A DNA stretch of 64,000 nt from Clostridiales bacterium (GCA_019424245.1 JAHYZV010000009.1:1-64000), one strand, 5' to 3'. Positions 52,967-62,679 are shown, numbered from the stretch's first letter. A program made the numbers and translations. The notes: generated from the letters alone by a model not told the origin.

Positions 52967-53110
52967 TTTTTTAATAAAACCAGAGAAAATATTAATGAAC
53001 ATAAGATAAGAAGGATGTACAAGGTATAAAGGGTAACATAGCTATGTTTCTATTTTGACTTGTCATTTTTTTAACAAACAAGAGTGATGATTAGCTTACC
53101 GGAGGCTGTT

Positions 53111-54925
53111 ATGGAAAAGATTGCTAAATATTATAATGTTAACGCTGACATTATAGTAAGTGAGTATATGAACATTGTTAAGGCAGATGAAAGTCTTTTT
53201 ATGTTTCTTGGTGAAACATCGAATCTTATATTTACACATGCTATTTACCCAGAAGATGTAGTAAAGTTTGAAACAGCAATAAAGGAAGTAGATGAGGGAG
53301 AACAGGTATATGTGTCTATCAGATTAAAAAGCCGTGATAGTGATTACAGATGGATGCGTGTTTTTATAAAACCATATCATGATAAGACATCAGGAAGGTA
53401 TTATAATCTTGAAATCACAGATATGTATACCTTAAAAAGACAGAATGAGGAGCTTAAACAGATATCAGAGATACAGACAGAATTCTTAAGTATTATAGGA
53501 GATTATCTTTTTACGTATAATATAAGCAAAGATTCTTTAAGAATAATATTACCAGGCAATGGAAGTCAGACGATAGTATTATATGAGGGAAAACTTGGTG
53601 TATGGAGCAGTGAGAAGCTTGATAACAGCATGATTGACAGTCATAGCATAAAGGATTTTGAAGGTCTGTGCATGGCTATAGCATCGGGCGAGTCTTATTT
53701 TACAAGAGATATAAAGATGAAGCTTGCAGATTATGATGAAGCAGCATACTGGTATACATTTAAGGGTAAAAGAATACATAGGAATGATGGTGAGAATATA
53801 ATAGCGGGGGCTATAAGTCTTACACAAAACAAAGAATATCCAGCTGAAGATGTTTCTGTACAGGATGAGCTAAGAGATGCAGGAACAGAGCTTCTTAATA
53901 AAAAAGCAATTACCAATTATGCTAAAAAACTCATAGATAAGAGAGTGAATCATAAGGTAACGATTGCCATTATAGATATAGATGATTTTAAAACCATCAA
54001 CGATACATATGGACATATGTTTGGTGATGAGGTGCTGCGTGATGTTGCACAGATATTAAGGGAAGCTGTCGGTCACAATGGTATGTGTGGACGTATAGGC
54101 GGAGATGAAATGTTTATTGTTATGGAGCATTTTGAAGATGATGAATCTATAAGAAGCATACTTCGTACTATAAAGAATAATATATCGTGGCTGTATCATG
54201 ATGATGTAAGGGATATTAACAAGATTACATGCTCAATAGGTACTGCCTCATATCCTGATGATGCAAGTGATTTTGATAAGCTGTTTCTGATAGCTGATAA
54301 AATGCTGTATCTTGCTAAGGAAAAGGGAAAAAACAGATATATCATATATCATCCTGATCTTCACCAAAGCTATATAATGAGTGATGAGGTTGTAGCGACA
54401 ACTGAGAAGGTCTTTTATAAATACAGAAAACTTAGTATAGTTAACGATTTTATCCAGCAGTATATATGTAAGACAAGGGATTCTAGAGAATGTCTTGATA
54501 TGATTATGTCAGCATTTGAGATAGACAGTATATTTTTATATGATATGTATGATGACAAGAGATATGTGTTAGCTGGTACTGTTCCAGAACTTGAGGAAAA
54601 TGGTGAATTTTTAAAGGAAGATAATTATATACCGGATTTCAGGGATGATGGAATAAAGACAATAGAGAATATTATTCTCTATGAACGTAAAGCACCACAT
54701 ATGTTTAAAGCGTATGATACGATGGGCATCAAACAGCTGATACAGGTTGTTGCGTGTGTTGACAGAACAATTATAAATAACGGTAAAAATAATTTCTGCG
54801 TTATATCTTTTAACAGAAACAGACAGCTGAAAAAATGGCCAGAGGTTGATATAGATTATCTGGGGATTATAGGTAATGTAATTGGTGAAGAATATCTGAA
54901 AGAGAAGAAAAAGAATGATAGATAG
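53111..54925 (+). CDS. Diguanylate cyclase (PAS-like, GGDEF, GAF-like)
   Basis: 604 aa from ATG 53111 (CCGGAGG six bases ahead). No membrane segment. A PAS-like N-terminus (about 1-125; RSRDSDYRWMRVFIKPYHDKTSGRYYNLEI-type strand) is followed by a second sensor-like region and the GGDEF domain (about 270-425). Its active motif reads GRIGGDEMF, i.e. GGDEM rather than GGDEF. No RxxD inhibitory site is seen five residues ahead. The C-terminal 170 residues look GAF-like. It probably makes c-di-GMP. The exonuclease gene overlaps its end by 11 bases. Confidence 0.87.
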   Translation: MEKIAKYYNVNADIIVSEYMNIVKADESLFMFLGETSNLIFTHAIYPEDVVKFETAIKEVDEGEQVYVSIRLKSRDSDYRWMRVFIKPYHDKTSGRYYNLEITDMYTLKRQNEELKQISEIQTEFLSIIGDYLFTYNISKDSLRIILPGNGSQTIVLYEGKLGVWSSEKLDNSMIDSHSIKDFEGLCMAIASGESYFTRDIKMKLADYDEAAYWYTFKGKRIHRNDGENIIAGAISLTQNKEYPAEDVSVQDELRDAGTELLNKKAITNYAKKLIDKRVNHKVTIAIIDIDDFKTINDTYGHMFGDEVLRDVAQILREAVGHNGMCGRIGGDEMFIVMEHFEDDESIRSILRTIKNNISWLYHDDVRDINKITCSIGTASYPDDASDFDKLFLIADKMLYLAKEKGKNRYIIYHPDLHQSYIMSDEVVATTEKVFYKYRKLSIVNDFIQQYICKTRDSRECLDMIMSAFEIDSIFLYDMYDDKRYVLAGTVPELEENGEFLKEDNYIPDFRDDGIKTIENIILYERKAPHMFKAYDTMGIKQLIQVVACVDRTIINNGKNNFCVISFNRNRQLKKWPEVDIDYLGIIGNVIGEEYLKEKKKNDR

Positions 54926-55616
54926 TTACATAGCGCTGGATCTTGAGACAACTGGTCTTAATCCGGCATATGACAGGATAATAGAAATAGGTATGGCAAA
55001 AGTAGAGCAGGGCAATGTGGCTGCTACATATTCTACGCTTATTAATCCTGGGATAACTGTTGGTGAACGTGTTGTAGAGCTGACAGGAATACATAACAAT
55101 GAGCTTACGGATAAACCAAGGATAGAAGATGAAATCAGGAATATTCTTGATTTTATAGGAGATTATCCGATACTTGGACATAATATAATATTTGATTACA
55201 GCTTTTTAAAGAAAGCTGCGATTAATAATAATATTACATTCAGTGTTAAAGGCATAGATACACTTAAAATGGCAAGAAGGATACTTCCAGAGCTGGAGCA
55301 TAAGAAGCTTGATTATCTATGTGAGTATCTTAAGGTCGATCCTGGCAGTTCACACAGGGCTTTAGATGATGCACTTAGTGCAAGTGCCATATACTGGAAA
55401 ATGTATCAGATAAAAGCAGATGATTCCGGGTTTGAGACAGCTGCAGAGCTAGTATATAATGTTAAGAAGGATAGCCCGATAACAGAGGCACAGAAGAATT
55501 ATCTTACAGCACTTGTTAAGAAACACAATATAGTTCTGGATATTCCTGTTGAAGAGATGACTAAGAGCATAGCATCCAGAAACATAGACAGGATTATATC
55601 AGAATATGGTAAGTAG
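54915..55616 (+). CDS. DEDDh 3'-5' exonuclease (PolC/DnaQ-like)
   Basis: 233 aa. It has motif Exo I YIALDLETTGLNP (Asp, Glu), Exo II LGHNIIFDYSFL and Exo III SSHRALDDALSAS with the DEDDh histidine. The C-terminal 60 residues (PITEAQKNYLTALVKKHNI) form a small extra domain sometimes found in such clostridial exonucleases. It could proofread or degrade single-stranded DNA or RNA. It overlaps the preceding gene by 11 bases, so expression is linked. Confidence 0.9.
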   Translation: MIDSYIALDLETTGLNPAYDRIIEIGMAKVEQGNVAATYSTLINPGITVGERVVELTGIHNNELTDKPRIEDEIRNILDFIGDYPILGHNIIFDYSFLKKAAINNNITFSVKGIDTLKMARRILPELEHKKLDYLCEYLKVDPGSSHRALDDALSASAIYWKMYQIKADDSGFETAAELVYNVKKDSPITEAQKNYLTALVKKHNIVLDIPVEEMTKSIASRNIDRIISEYGK

Positions 55617-55654
55617 GACACGGTATTTTATGGTGTTGGATTTATGAGATTATT

Positions 55655-55695
55655 AGGCTTGCTTCGTTGCTTTGCAATGGAGCAAGCCTTTTTTC
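55655..55695. terminator. Terminator after the exonuclease gene
   Basis: AGGCTTGCT (55655-55663) pairs with AGCAAGCCT (55681-55689), with an inner GTTGC/GCAAT stem and a T-tract. It is shared with the convergent TPR-like gene. Confidence 0.85.
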
Positions 55696-55701
55696 TATAC
55701 G

Positions 55702-56319
55702 CTAATCATTAAGCAGATTTATAATCAGCTCTTTGTTGACAGACTTAATCAAGGAAGCATACTGTCTGAGCTTCTCTACTTTTTCTGTATGATTCTGGCT
55801 TATATATATATCCTTTAAATCAGCATAGCATGAGCGGATATCTGAACCAATGCGTATACTATATTCAAGATAATGTGTGGCATCAGTGATATCATCCTGC
55901 TCTTTAAGAATATGTCCAAGGATCGCAAGATTCTTTATAAGCAGTGTGTAATTATCTTCATACTCTGTAAGAGCCTCAAGATTAGCAACGCCATACTTAA
56001 GCTTTAAATCAGTGTTCGAATATTCTGTAAGGTTAATTATATTTTTATCCTTAACAGATATGATTTTATTGTATGCGCTGTCAGCCTCCGGGTTGTTTTT
56101 TAGAATATCTGACAGTAAAGTGTTATTTTCTTTAACAGGAAGAGTTGTGTCCCATTCGATATATTTTAAAGTACTTATATCTTTCTTTCTTGTTGCGTTA
56201 GCTTTTTGCTCGCGTTCCCAGAACTTTTTAATGTTATTTTTCTGTGAAGTATCACTTTTTTTAATATAAAGTTGAATTGCAACTAATATTATTATAAAAT
56301 AAGGCAATATAAAATGCAT
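55702..56319 (-). CDS. Membrane-anchored protein with TPR-like end, unknown function
   Basis: 205 aa from ATG 56319 (AAGGAG ahead on the minus strand). One hydrophobic helix at the N-terminus (about 3-19) is followed by a charged region and, from about 110 on, helix pairs that look like tetratricopeptide repeats (YLLIKNLAILGHILKEQDDI; HYLEYSIRIGSDIRSCYADLKDIYISQN). It probably serves as a scaffold in the cytoplasm. I do not recognise the family. It is divergent from a 35-aa membrane peptide gene. Confidence 0.7.
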   Translation of the reverse strand: MHFILPYFIIILVAIQLYIKKSDTSQKNNIKKFWEREQKANATRKKDISTLKYIEWDTTLPVKENNTLLSDILKNNPEADSAYNKIISVKDKNIINLTEYSNTDLKLKYGVANLEALTEYEDNYTLLIKNLAILGHILKEQDDITDATHYLEYSIRIGSDIRSCYADLKDIYISQNHTEKVEKLRQYASLIKSVNKELIINLLND

Positions 56320-56355
56320 ATTAAACTCCTTGATGTATGCAGAAAAGAGGATATC

Positions 56356-56463
56356 ATGATTAATTTAAAGAATAACAAAACTAAAAGGGTTGTTGCAGCG
56401 GTTATAGTAGTCATTCTTATACTTGCGATGGTGCTTCCAATGGCAGTTTCAGCACTTATCTAG
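56356..56463 (+). CDS. Small single-pass membrane peptide
   Basis: 35 aa, reading MINLKNNKTKRVVAAVIVVI and continuing through a hydrophobic helix to MAVSALI. GAGG lies five bases before the ATG. The basic start and one membrane helix resemble small conserved Lachnospiraceae peptides of unknown role. It lies 36 bases from the divergent TPR-like gene. Confidence 0.65.
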   Translation: MINLKNNKTKRVVAAVIVVILILAMVLPMAVSALI

Positions 56464-56590
56464 AATAGAAAGCTGACAAAGCAGTAATCCATCTATATAG
56501 GTAAGAGTTGCAATACCATGTGACCCTTACATCATAGTATAGTTGCAATTAAAAATATGTGCAAGAGAAAAATATGAAAAGGATGATTAT

Positions 56591-57568
56591 ATGAAGACAG
56601 GAAAAGTGTCAGATACAATTCTATCCAGGTCGGTATTAAAACCTGTGAATACTGTACGTGGAAAGTATGTGAAAAGACTTGATATAGGACAGGATGCAGG
56701 AGAAGTGCAGTTAGCATGCCAGGCTGATATATCATCAGATTGCATGGATACATTGCTTATGGCAACAGCAAGTGGTTATATGCCTGTGATAAAGGCAGTT
56801 AATAACATATATGCAGCAGGTGGAGTTCCAGTTGGACTCAGTGACTGCATTGTCATGGATAAAGATTCAAGAGAAATACGTTTAAGAGAAGTTATAGCAC
56901 AGCTTACGAGACAGTCAGCAATAACAGGAGTGTCAATAACAGGAGGCCATACAACAGTAAGTGGCAATGTGACATCTCCCATGGTTACAGTTACAGCAGT
57001 AGGTGTAAGACAAGAGCAAAGAAAGCAGCCACAGCCTGGAGAAAGCATTATAATGACTGGATATATAGGGATGAGCGGGATAAGACAGCTTATAGACAGT
57101 AATTCTGATATTGTACAGGCAAGGTATAGTGATGACTATACCGCAAAGGCGTATGGCAGCGATGAAGAACTGTATATAGGTGATGTTGTTGAGCTTTTAA
57201 GGAAGAATAATATAAACTGTTATATGCATGATGTTTCAGAAGGCGGGATATTCGGTGCTTTATGGGATATGAGCGAATATGGGCATACAGGACTTGATGT
57301 GGATATAAGAAGCATATCAGTCAGACAGGAAATAATAGAAATATGTGAGCTGCTTAATGTCAATCCATATGAGCTTGAATCCATGGGATGTTTGTTAATG
57401 ACATCAGACAACGATTGTGATATTATAAATATACTTAAAAGCTGTAATATAGAGGCACAGGTTATAGGAAAGGTTATAAAAGGAAGCCAGCGCATACTTC
57501 ATAACAAAGATGAGGAGAGGTTTCTTGATCTTCCTAAACAGGATGAACTGTATCGCAGTGTTGAGTAA
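56591..57568 (+). CDS. AIR synthase-related (PurM superfamily) protein
   Basis: 325 aa from ATG 56591 (AAAAGGA ahead). The fold marks of HypE, ThiL and SelD are present: ADISSDCMDTLLMATASGYMP, NNIYAAGGVPVG, SITGGHTTVSGN and the HDVSEGGIFGALWDMSEY segment. Members bind ATP and phosphorylate a small substrate or carry out a cyclisation. The gene lies ahead of an Lrp-type regulator and an aminotransferase but not beside hydrogenase genes, so HypE itself is doubtful. Substrate unknown. Confidence 0.8.
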   Translation: MKTGKVSDTILSRSVLKPVNTVRGKYVKRLDIGQDAGEVQLACQADISSDCMDTLLMATASGYMPVIKAVNNIYAAGGVPVGLSDCIVMDKDSREIRLREVIAQLTRQSAITGVSITGGHTTVSGNVTSPMVTVTAVGVRQEQRKQPQPGESIIMTGYIGMSGIRQLIDSNSDIVQARYSDDYTAKAYGSDEELYIGDVVELLRKNNINCYMHDVSEGGIFGALWDMSEYGHTGLDVDIRSISVRQEIIEICELLNVNPYELESMGCLLMTSDNDCDIINILKSCNIEAQVIGKVIKGSQRILHNKDEERFLDLPKQDELYRSVE

Positions 57569-57638
57569 AACTGGCTGTACTATATATAGATAAGAAGTGC
57601 AGCATTAAAACTATAATTAATTGAAAGGGTATAATGAT

Positions 57639-58121
57639 ATGAGAGAAAAAATCCTTAACTTGTTAGAAAAAAATGCAAGAATAGACATTCACGATATGGC
57701 GGTTATGCTTGGAGTCGCGGAGCATGAAGTCGCGAATGAGATTGCAGACATGGAAAAGGAACATATTATATGTGGTTACAATACCCTTATCAATTGGGAT
57801 AAAACAGGTGAAGAGAAGGTCACTGCACTCATAGAGGTTAAAGTTACACCACAAAGAGGACTTGGCTTTGACAGTATAGCTGAGACTATTTATAAGTATG
57901 ATGAAGTGACATCAGTATATCTTATGTCTGGTGGATTCGATTTTACAGTTATAATCGAAGGTAAAACTATGAAGTCTGTTGCACAGTTCGTTAATACTAA
58001 GCTTGCACCACTTGATTCTGTATTAAGTACATCTACACATTTTGTACTTAAGAAGTATAAAGATTATGGAACTGTATTAGACGAGGAATATAAGGATGAA
58101 AGGATGCTGGTGACACCATGA
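57639..58121 (+). CDS. Lrp/AsnC family transcriptional regulator
   Basis: 160 aa from ATG 57639 (GAAAGGG ahead). The helix-turn-helix (MREKILNLLEKNARIDIHDMAVMLGVAEHEVANEI) is followed by an AsnC ligand domain (TALIEVKVTPQRGLGFDSIAETIY; GGFDFTVIIEGKTMKSVAQFV). It overlaps the next gene by four bases (ATGA), so it most likely controls the aminotransferase in answer to an amino acid. Confidence 0.93.
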   Translation: MREKILNLLEKNARIDIHDMAVMLGVAEHEVANEIADMEKEHIICGYNTLINWDKTGEEKVTALIEVKVTPQRGLGFDSIAETIYKYDEVTSVYLMSGGFDFTVIIEGKTMKSVAQFVNTKLAPLDSVLSTSTHFVLKKYKDYGTVLDEEYKDERMLVTP

Positions 58122-59278
58122 GAAATGCTTTATCTAAGAAAATTATTGATATTCAGCCATCTGGTATCAGAAAGTTCTTCGATGTTGTAAATGAGATTCC
58201 GGATGCTATTTCACTAGGTGTTGGAGAGCCTGATTTTGATACACCATGGAATGTAAGAGAAGAAGGAATATATGCACTTGAAAAGGGACGTACATTCTAT
58301 ACATCCAATGCCGGACTGAAAGAATTAAGAGAAGAAATATGTAACTATGTGGCAAGGAAATATAACGTGGTATACAATCCGCTGAAAGAAACTCTTGTTA
58401 CTGTTGGTGGAAGTGAAGCCATAGATATAGCTTTAAGATGTATGGTAGATCCTGGTGATGAGGTCATAATACCTCAGCCAAGCTATGTCTCATATCTTCC
58501 ATGTGCTGTTATGGCAGATGCAGTACCAGTGTTTGTTAATCTTAAGGAAGAGAACCAGTTCAAGCTTACAAAAGAAGAACTTCTTGAACATATTACGGAT
58601 AAGACAAAGATACTTATTATGCCATTCCCTAATAATCCAACAGGTGCAATCATGACAAGGGAAGAGCTTATGGAGCTTGTACCAGTTATTATAGAGAATG
58701 ATTTATATATTATATCAGATGAGATATATTCAGAGCTTACATATGGTGATGAAAGGCATTGTTCTATAGCAAGCCTTCCAGGCATGAAGGAAAGAACTAT
58801 TATGATTAATGGTTTCTCCAAGGCATTTGCCATGACAGGATGGAGATTAGGATATGCATGTGGTCCGGACTATATTATAAAACAGATGATAAAGCTTCAT
58901 CAGTATGCTATCATGTGTGCACCTACAAACAGTCAGTTTGCAGCAGTTGAGGCACTTAAAAACTGTGACATGGAAGTTGAAAAGATGGTTACTGCTTACG
59001 ATCAGAGAAGAAGATATCTTGTCCATGAATTAAGAGAGATGGGTATAGATTGTTTTGAACCATTTGGTGCATTTTATATATTCCCATCTATTAAAAAATT
59101 CGGAATGACATCTGAAGAGTTTGCAAACAAACTTCTTGAAGACCAGAAGTTAGCAGTAGTTCCGGGAACGGCGTTTGGCGAAAGTGGAGAAGGCTTTGTA
59201 AGAATATCATATGCATATTCACTAGATAGTCTTAAAGAAGGACTAAGAAGGATAAAGAACTTTATAAATAAGCTATGA
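58118..59278 (+). CDS. PLP-dependent class I/II aminotransferase
   Basis: 386 aa. It contains the PLP-binding lysine Lys235 in NGFSKAFAMTGWRLGYACGP, PNNPTGAIMTREELME and the DEIYSELTY segment. It resembles aspartate/aromatic aminotransferases (AspC/PatA group). Amino donor and acceptor are not fixed by sequence. It is translationally coupled to the Lrp regulator upstream. Confidence 0.93.
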   Translation: MRNALSKKIIDIQPSGIRKFFDVVNEIPDAISLGVGEPDFDTPWNVREEGIYALEKGRTFYTSNAGLKELREEICNYVARKYNVVYNPLKETLVTVGGSEAIDIALRCMVDPGDEVIIPQPSYVSYLPCAVMADAVPVFVNLKEENQFKLTKEELLEHITDKTKILIMPFPNNPTGAIMTREELMELVPVIIENDLYIISDEIYSELTYGDERHCSIASLPGMKERTIMINGFSKAFAMTGWRLGYACGPDYIIKQMIKLHQYAIMCAPTNSQFAAVEALKNCDMEVEKMVTAYDQRRRYLVHELREMGIDCFEPFGAFYIFPSIKKFGMTSEEFANKLLEDQKLAVVPGTAFGESGEGFVRISYAYSLDSLKEGLRRIKNFINKL

Positions 59279-59393
59279 TGATTCAATGTCGTATTCTCTT
59301 AGCCATCTATATGAAAGCCAGGTTAATAGCAGCTGGTTTTATACATTAAGGTAAATGTTAATTGAGTTTAAATACAGACAGGAGGAACAGAAT

Positions 59394-59867
59394 ATGGCAG
59401 GTATTAGTGCGGATTTGATAAACCCATTTCTTATGGCAGCAACAAGCATTATGAAAGACATATGTCAGACAGATATGAGTATAGGAAAACCATATGTTAA
59501 GAAAACTGAGTTCGAGGATGAAACTGTTGCGATTATGATAGGTATTACAGGTGAGATGAAGGGGCAGGTACTTATGGCGTTTTCATATGCCAATGCACTT
59601 AACGTAGCCTCAAGAATGATGATGGGAATGCCTGTAACAGAGCTTGACGATATGGCAACAAGTGCTATAAGTGAACTTGGAAATATGATTATGGGTAATG
59701 CAGCAACCATATTTTCAACAAAGGGAATTGTGATAGATATAACACCACCGACTGTATGTCAGGGCTCTATGACGATAACACAGACATATGCACAGAATAT
59801 ATGTGTTCCTATACAGGCAGGAGATGGACTTTCACTTGAGCTTGATATAGCTATTAAGACGGAATAA
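59394..59867 (+). CDS. cheX: CheX family chemotaxis phosphatase
   Basis: 157 aa from ATG 59394 (AGGAGG ahead). The CheC/CheX signature is seen at SAISELGNMIMGNA, with Glu94 and Asn97 as catalytic residues that remove phosphate from CheY. There are no other chemotaxis or flagellar genes in the window. It suggests a motile ancestor or a two-component role. The upstream TTG or ATG at 59355 adds residues without a good binding site. Confidence 0.88.
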   Translation: MAGISADLINPFLMAATSIMKDICQTDMSIGKPYVKKTEFEDETVAIMIGITGEMKGQVLMAFSYANALNVASRMMMGMPVTELDDMATSAISELGNMIMGNAATIFSTKGIVIDITPPTVCQGSMTITQTYAQNICVPIQAGDGLSLELDIAIKTE

Positions 59868-59894
59868 GAGAAAGGACTAACAGAAAGAAATAAT

Positions 59895-60395
59895 ATGCTT
59901 AATATAGTGTTACATGAACCAGAAATGCCAGCTAATACTGGAAATATAGGAAGAACATGTGTGGCAGCAGGAGCAAGGCTGCATCTTATAGAACCATTAG
60001 GCTTTAGCATTAATGATAAGATGGTTAAAAGAGCAGGGCTTGATTACTGGGATAAACTGGATGTTACGGTTTATAACGATTATGAGGATTTTCTGAAAAA
60101 GAATCCAGGTGCTAAAATATATATGGCAACAACCAAGGCACATAAAACATATTCTGATGTGCATTATGAAGATGACTGCTATATAATGTTTGGTAAGGAA
60201 AGCGCAGGTATTCCAGAGGATATTCTTGTTTCTAGTGAAGATACATGTATAAGAATACCCATGATAGGAGATATAAGGTCTTTAAACCTGTCGAATTCGG
60301 TTGCAATAGTGGCATATGAAGCATTAAGGCAGCATGATTTTAAAGACATGCGCCTTAATGGACATCTGCATAAGCTTCATTGGAAGGATGAATAG
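59895..60395 (+). CDS. trmL: tRNA (cytidine(34)-2'-O)-methyltransferase
   Basis: 166 aa, a minimal SpoU/TrmH knot enzyme. It starts MLNIVLHEPEMPANTGNIGRTC and has the SAM-site segments LIEPLGFSI, FGKESAGIP and IRSLNLSNSVAIVAYEALRQ. It adds a methyl to the ribose at the wobble position of leucine tRNAs. It follows cheX closely; its 3' end is convergent with the histidine kinase gene. Confidence 0.94.
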   Translation: MLNIVLHEPEMPANTGNIGRTCVAAGARLHLIEPLGFSINDKMVKRAGLDYWDKLDVTVYNDYEDFLKKNPGAKIYMATTKAHKTYSDVHYEDDCYIMFGKESAGIPEDILVSSEDTCIRIPMIGDIRSLNLSNSVAIVAYEALRQHDFKDMRLNGHLHKLHWKDE

Positions 60396-60443
60396 TAGTA
60401 GTACAGCTAAAGGTTTTCCAGTGGCTAACAGATAGTATAGTAT

Positions 60444-61862
60444 TTACTTTTTATCTAGTGGGAGTGTGAATATAAATTCAGTTCCTACATCTTTAGTGCT
60501 TATGACATCGATATGTTCTTCATGGGCCTGGATAATTTCTTTGACAATAGACAGTCCAAGACCAGAACCTTTTTTATCCCGGCCTCGTGAAGCATCTGAT
60601 TTATAGAATCTGTCCCATATTTTGTCAATATCCTCTTTAGATATACCGCTTCCGGAATCTTTTATGGATATCTGTGCTTTTTCACCTTTTTCCCTGACGG
60701 TTACGTATATGAAAGAATTATCGTGGCTGAACTTTATTGCATTATCAATAAGATTATAAATAACCTGCTGGATTTTCTGCTTATCAGCTTTTACATTTTC
60801 AATATTCCCAGCAAATGTAAGGCTGAACTTGATGTTTTTTTTCTTACATGTTCCCTCAAGTGTTTCTATAGTATGTTTAATAACAGAGTTGATATCAAAT
60901 GTGCTTATATCAAGCCGTACGCTTTTAGGGTCAAGCTCATTAAGCGTAAGGATATTACTTGTAAGCTTAGTAAGTCGGTCAGTCTCAAAAAGAACAATGT
61001 TTATATACTTATTTATCATCTCAGCAGGTATGGTGCCATCCTCAATAGCCTCAAGATACCCTTTTATAGAAGTAAGAGGAGAGCGGAAATCATGGGATAT
61101 GTTAGATAAGAATTTCTGCTGGAATTTATCCATTTCGTTTAATTCCTGTGCCATATAGTCAAGTGATGCCGCAAGTCGTCCTATTTCGTCGTTGTGTTTA
61201 GACTGTATGCGGTAAGACAGATTTCCTTTTCCATATTCGATAGTTGCTTTAGTAAGTTCGTTTATAGGTGCATGTATATATACAAAATATAATATGAGCA
61301 TAGATAAAGACAATATCATAGAAATAGCAAGTGTCAGATAGTTAGTGTTAAATGTCTGGTAAACACGGTCGGTAAGCACACTTTCAGGAAGGTTTATGAC
61401 AACATATCCAACAATTGAAAAATCACTGGTTATAGGAGAATACACACTAAGCATATTTTCGTTGAACAGCCCAAAAAAGTTGCCAAGGTGAGAGTGCTCT
61501 CCGTTAAGGCTTCCGTAGTCAAAGTCTTCCACTTCATAAAGGCAGTCTTCTTTGGATGCCTTGCCTGTATATCCAGTGTCAAGCAGTACTTTTCCTTCAG
61601 GCTCAATAAACATTATGCGTGTATTATTAAGATGGGATAATATGTTAAGATTAGTTCTTATAGCCGGCATACGATTAGAGGCAAGAAAGTCAGTACCATA
61701 TTCAACAGATATTTGTGTTGCCTGCTGATAAAGATTATTGGAATAATAATTATATATTCTGTTATAATCACATCTATAGCATATAGTTGTAACAGCTGCA
61801 AAGCTGGTTATGGCAACAACTATATATAGTAAAATCTGCTTTATAAGCATATTGTATTTCAT
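60444..61862 (-). CDS. Sensor histidine kinase of an OmpR-type system
   Basis: 472 aa from ATG 61862 on the minus strand (GGAGA ahead). Membrane segments are near 9-29 and 176-200, with an extracytoplasmic sensor between them. A HAMP-like stretch (YGKGNLSYRIQSKHNDEIGRLAASLDYMAQEL) precedes the phosphoacceptor His near 255 (SNISHDFRSPLTSIKGYL) and the ATPase boxes (NLIDNAIKFS; SGSGISKEDIDKIWDRFYKSD; GSGLGLSIVKEI). Its response regulator is transcribed just ahead. A palindromic repeat shared with spoIIE lies at its ribosome binding site. The signal is unknown. Confidence 0.93.
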   Translation of the reverse strand: MKYNMLIKQILLYIVVAITSFAAVTTICYRCDYNRIYNYYSNNLYQQATQISVEYGTDFLASNRMPAIRTNLNILSHLNNTRIMFIEPEGKVLLDTGYTGKASKEDCLYEVEDFDYGSLNGEHSHLGNFFGLFNENMLSVYSPITSDFSIVGYVVINLPESVLTDRVYQTFNTNYLTLAISMILSLSMLILYFVYIHAPINELTKATIEYGKGNLSYRIQSKHNDEIGRLAASLDYMAQELNEMDKFQQKFLSNISHDFRSPLTSIKGYLEAIEDGTIPAEMINKYINIVLFETDRLTKLTSNILTLNELDPKSVRLDISTFDINSVIKHTIETLEGTCKKKNIKFSLTFAGNIENVKADKQKIQQVIYNLIDNAIKFSHDNSFIYVTVREKGEKAQISIKDSGSGISKEDIDKIWDRFYKSDASRGRDKKGSGLGLSIVKEIIQAHEEHIDVISTKDVGTEFIFTLPLDKK

Positions 61863-61874
61863 ATCAATCTCCAT

Positions 61875-61914
61875 TCTTGCGTGTGAAAAATCTTATTTTT
61901 CACACTAATCTCCC
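61875..61914 (-). repeat. Palindromic element copy B, ahead of the histidine kinase
   Basis: The complement of this 40-base stretch is identical to 43033-43072. It forms GTGTGAAAAAT/ATTTTTCACAC with a three-base loop and is followed by ATGGAGATT, which holds the kinase ribosome binding site. It lies in the 115-base gap between the response regulator stop and the kinase start. Confidence 0.85.
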
Positions 61915-61977
61915 ATCTTAAATGTGTGTATGGTGCTTAAGTGCATAACAGCCATGCATGAATACGTATATAAAGCA

Positions 61978-62679
61978 TTATCTGGTTACGAACTTATAGC
62001 CGATACCCCATACTGTTTCTATTGCCCATTTGTCATGGTCATTTATTTTTTCACGTATTCTTTTAATGTGTACATCCACAGTTCTTGTATCACCTATATA
62101 ATCATAGCCCCATATATTGTCAAGGAGCTGTTCTCTTGTAAATACCTGGTTAGGAGCCGAAGCAAGAAAATACAGCAGCTCGAGCTCTTTTGGCGGCATT
62201 TCTACTGATTTTTTATAGTAGGTTACTGAATAGTTATCAAGATTGACAACAAGGTCAGGATAAGTTACACATTTGGAAGATTCGTTAGGAGTTATTGCTG
62301 ACTGAGGAAGATGATAGCGTCTTAAAACTGCCTTGACACGGGCAACCAGCTCCTTGGTTTCAAATGGTTTAATCATATAATCATCTGCCCCAAGTTCAAG
62401 CCCAAGAACTTTATCAAATGTCTCACCTTTTGCAGATAACATAATTATAGGGGTGTTATTATTCTTTCTTATTTCCCTGCATACCTGATAACCATCAATA
62501 CCAGGAAGCATAAGATCAAGAAGGATGAGATTGGGCTTGAATGAAGGAAGTGCATCTAGTGCACTTTCCCCATCATATACAATCTTTGTTTCAAAACATT
62601 CTTTAGTAAGATACAGAGAAATCAATTCTGCTATATTTTCATCATCATCCACGATAAGGATTTTTTGTTTAGTAACCAT
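61978..62679 (-). CDS. OmpR family response regulator
   Basis: 233 aa. The receiver domain has the acidic pair DDD (11-13), phosphoacceptor Asp55 (LILLDLMLPGIDG) and Lys in MIKPFETKELVAR. The C-terminal winged helix contains PPKELELLYFLASAPNQVFTREQLLDNIWGYDYIGDTRTVDVHIKRIREKI. It is the DNA-binding partner of the kinase that follows on the same strand. AAAGGAG precedes the ATG. It begins 40 bases after the mutS2 stop and may be read through from it. Confidence 0.94.
   Translation of the reverse strand: MVTKQKILIVDDDENIAELISLYLTKECFETKIVYDGESALDALPSFKPNLILLDLMLPGIDGYQVCREIRKNNNTPIIMLSAKGETFDKVLGLELGADDYMIKPFETKELVARVKAVLRRYHLPQSAITPNESSKCVTYPDLVVNLDNYSVTYYKKSVEMPPKELELLYFLASAPNQVFTREQLLDNIWGYDYIGDTRTVDVHIKRIREKINDHDKWAIETVWGIGYKFVTR

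Noticed and set aside
60396..60443. Terminator between trmL and the histidine kinase
   Set aside because: The genes converge, but no stem longer than four pairs with a T-tract could be found.
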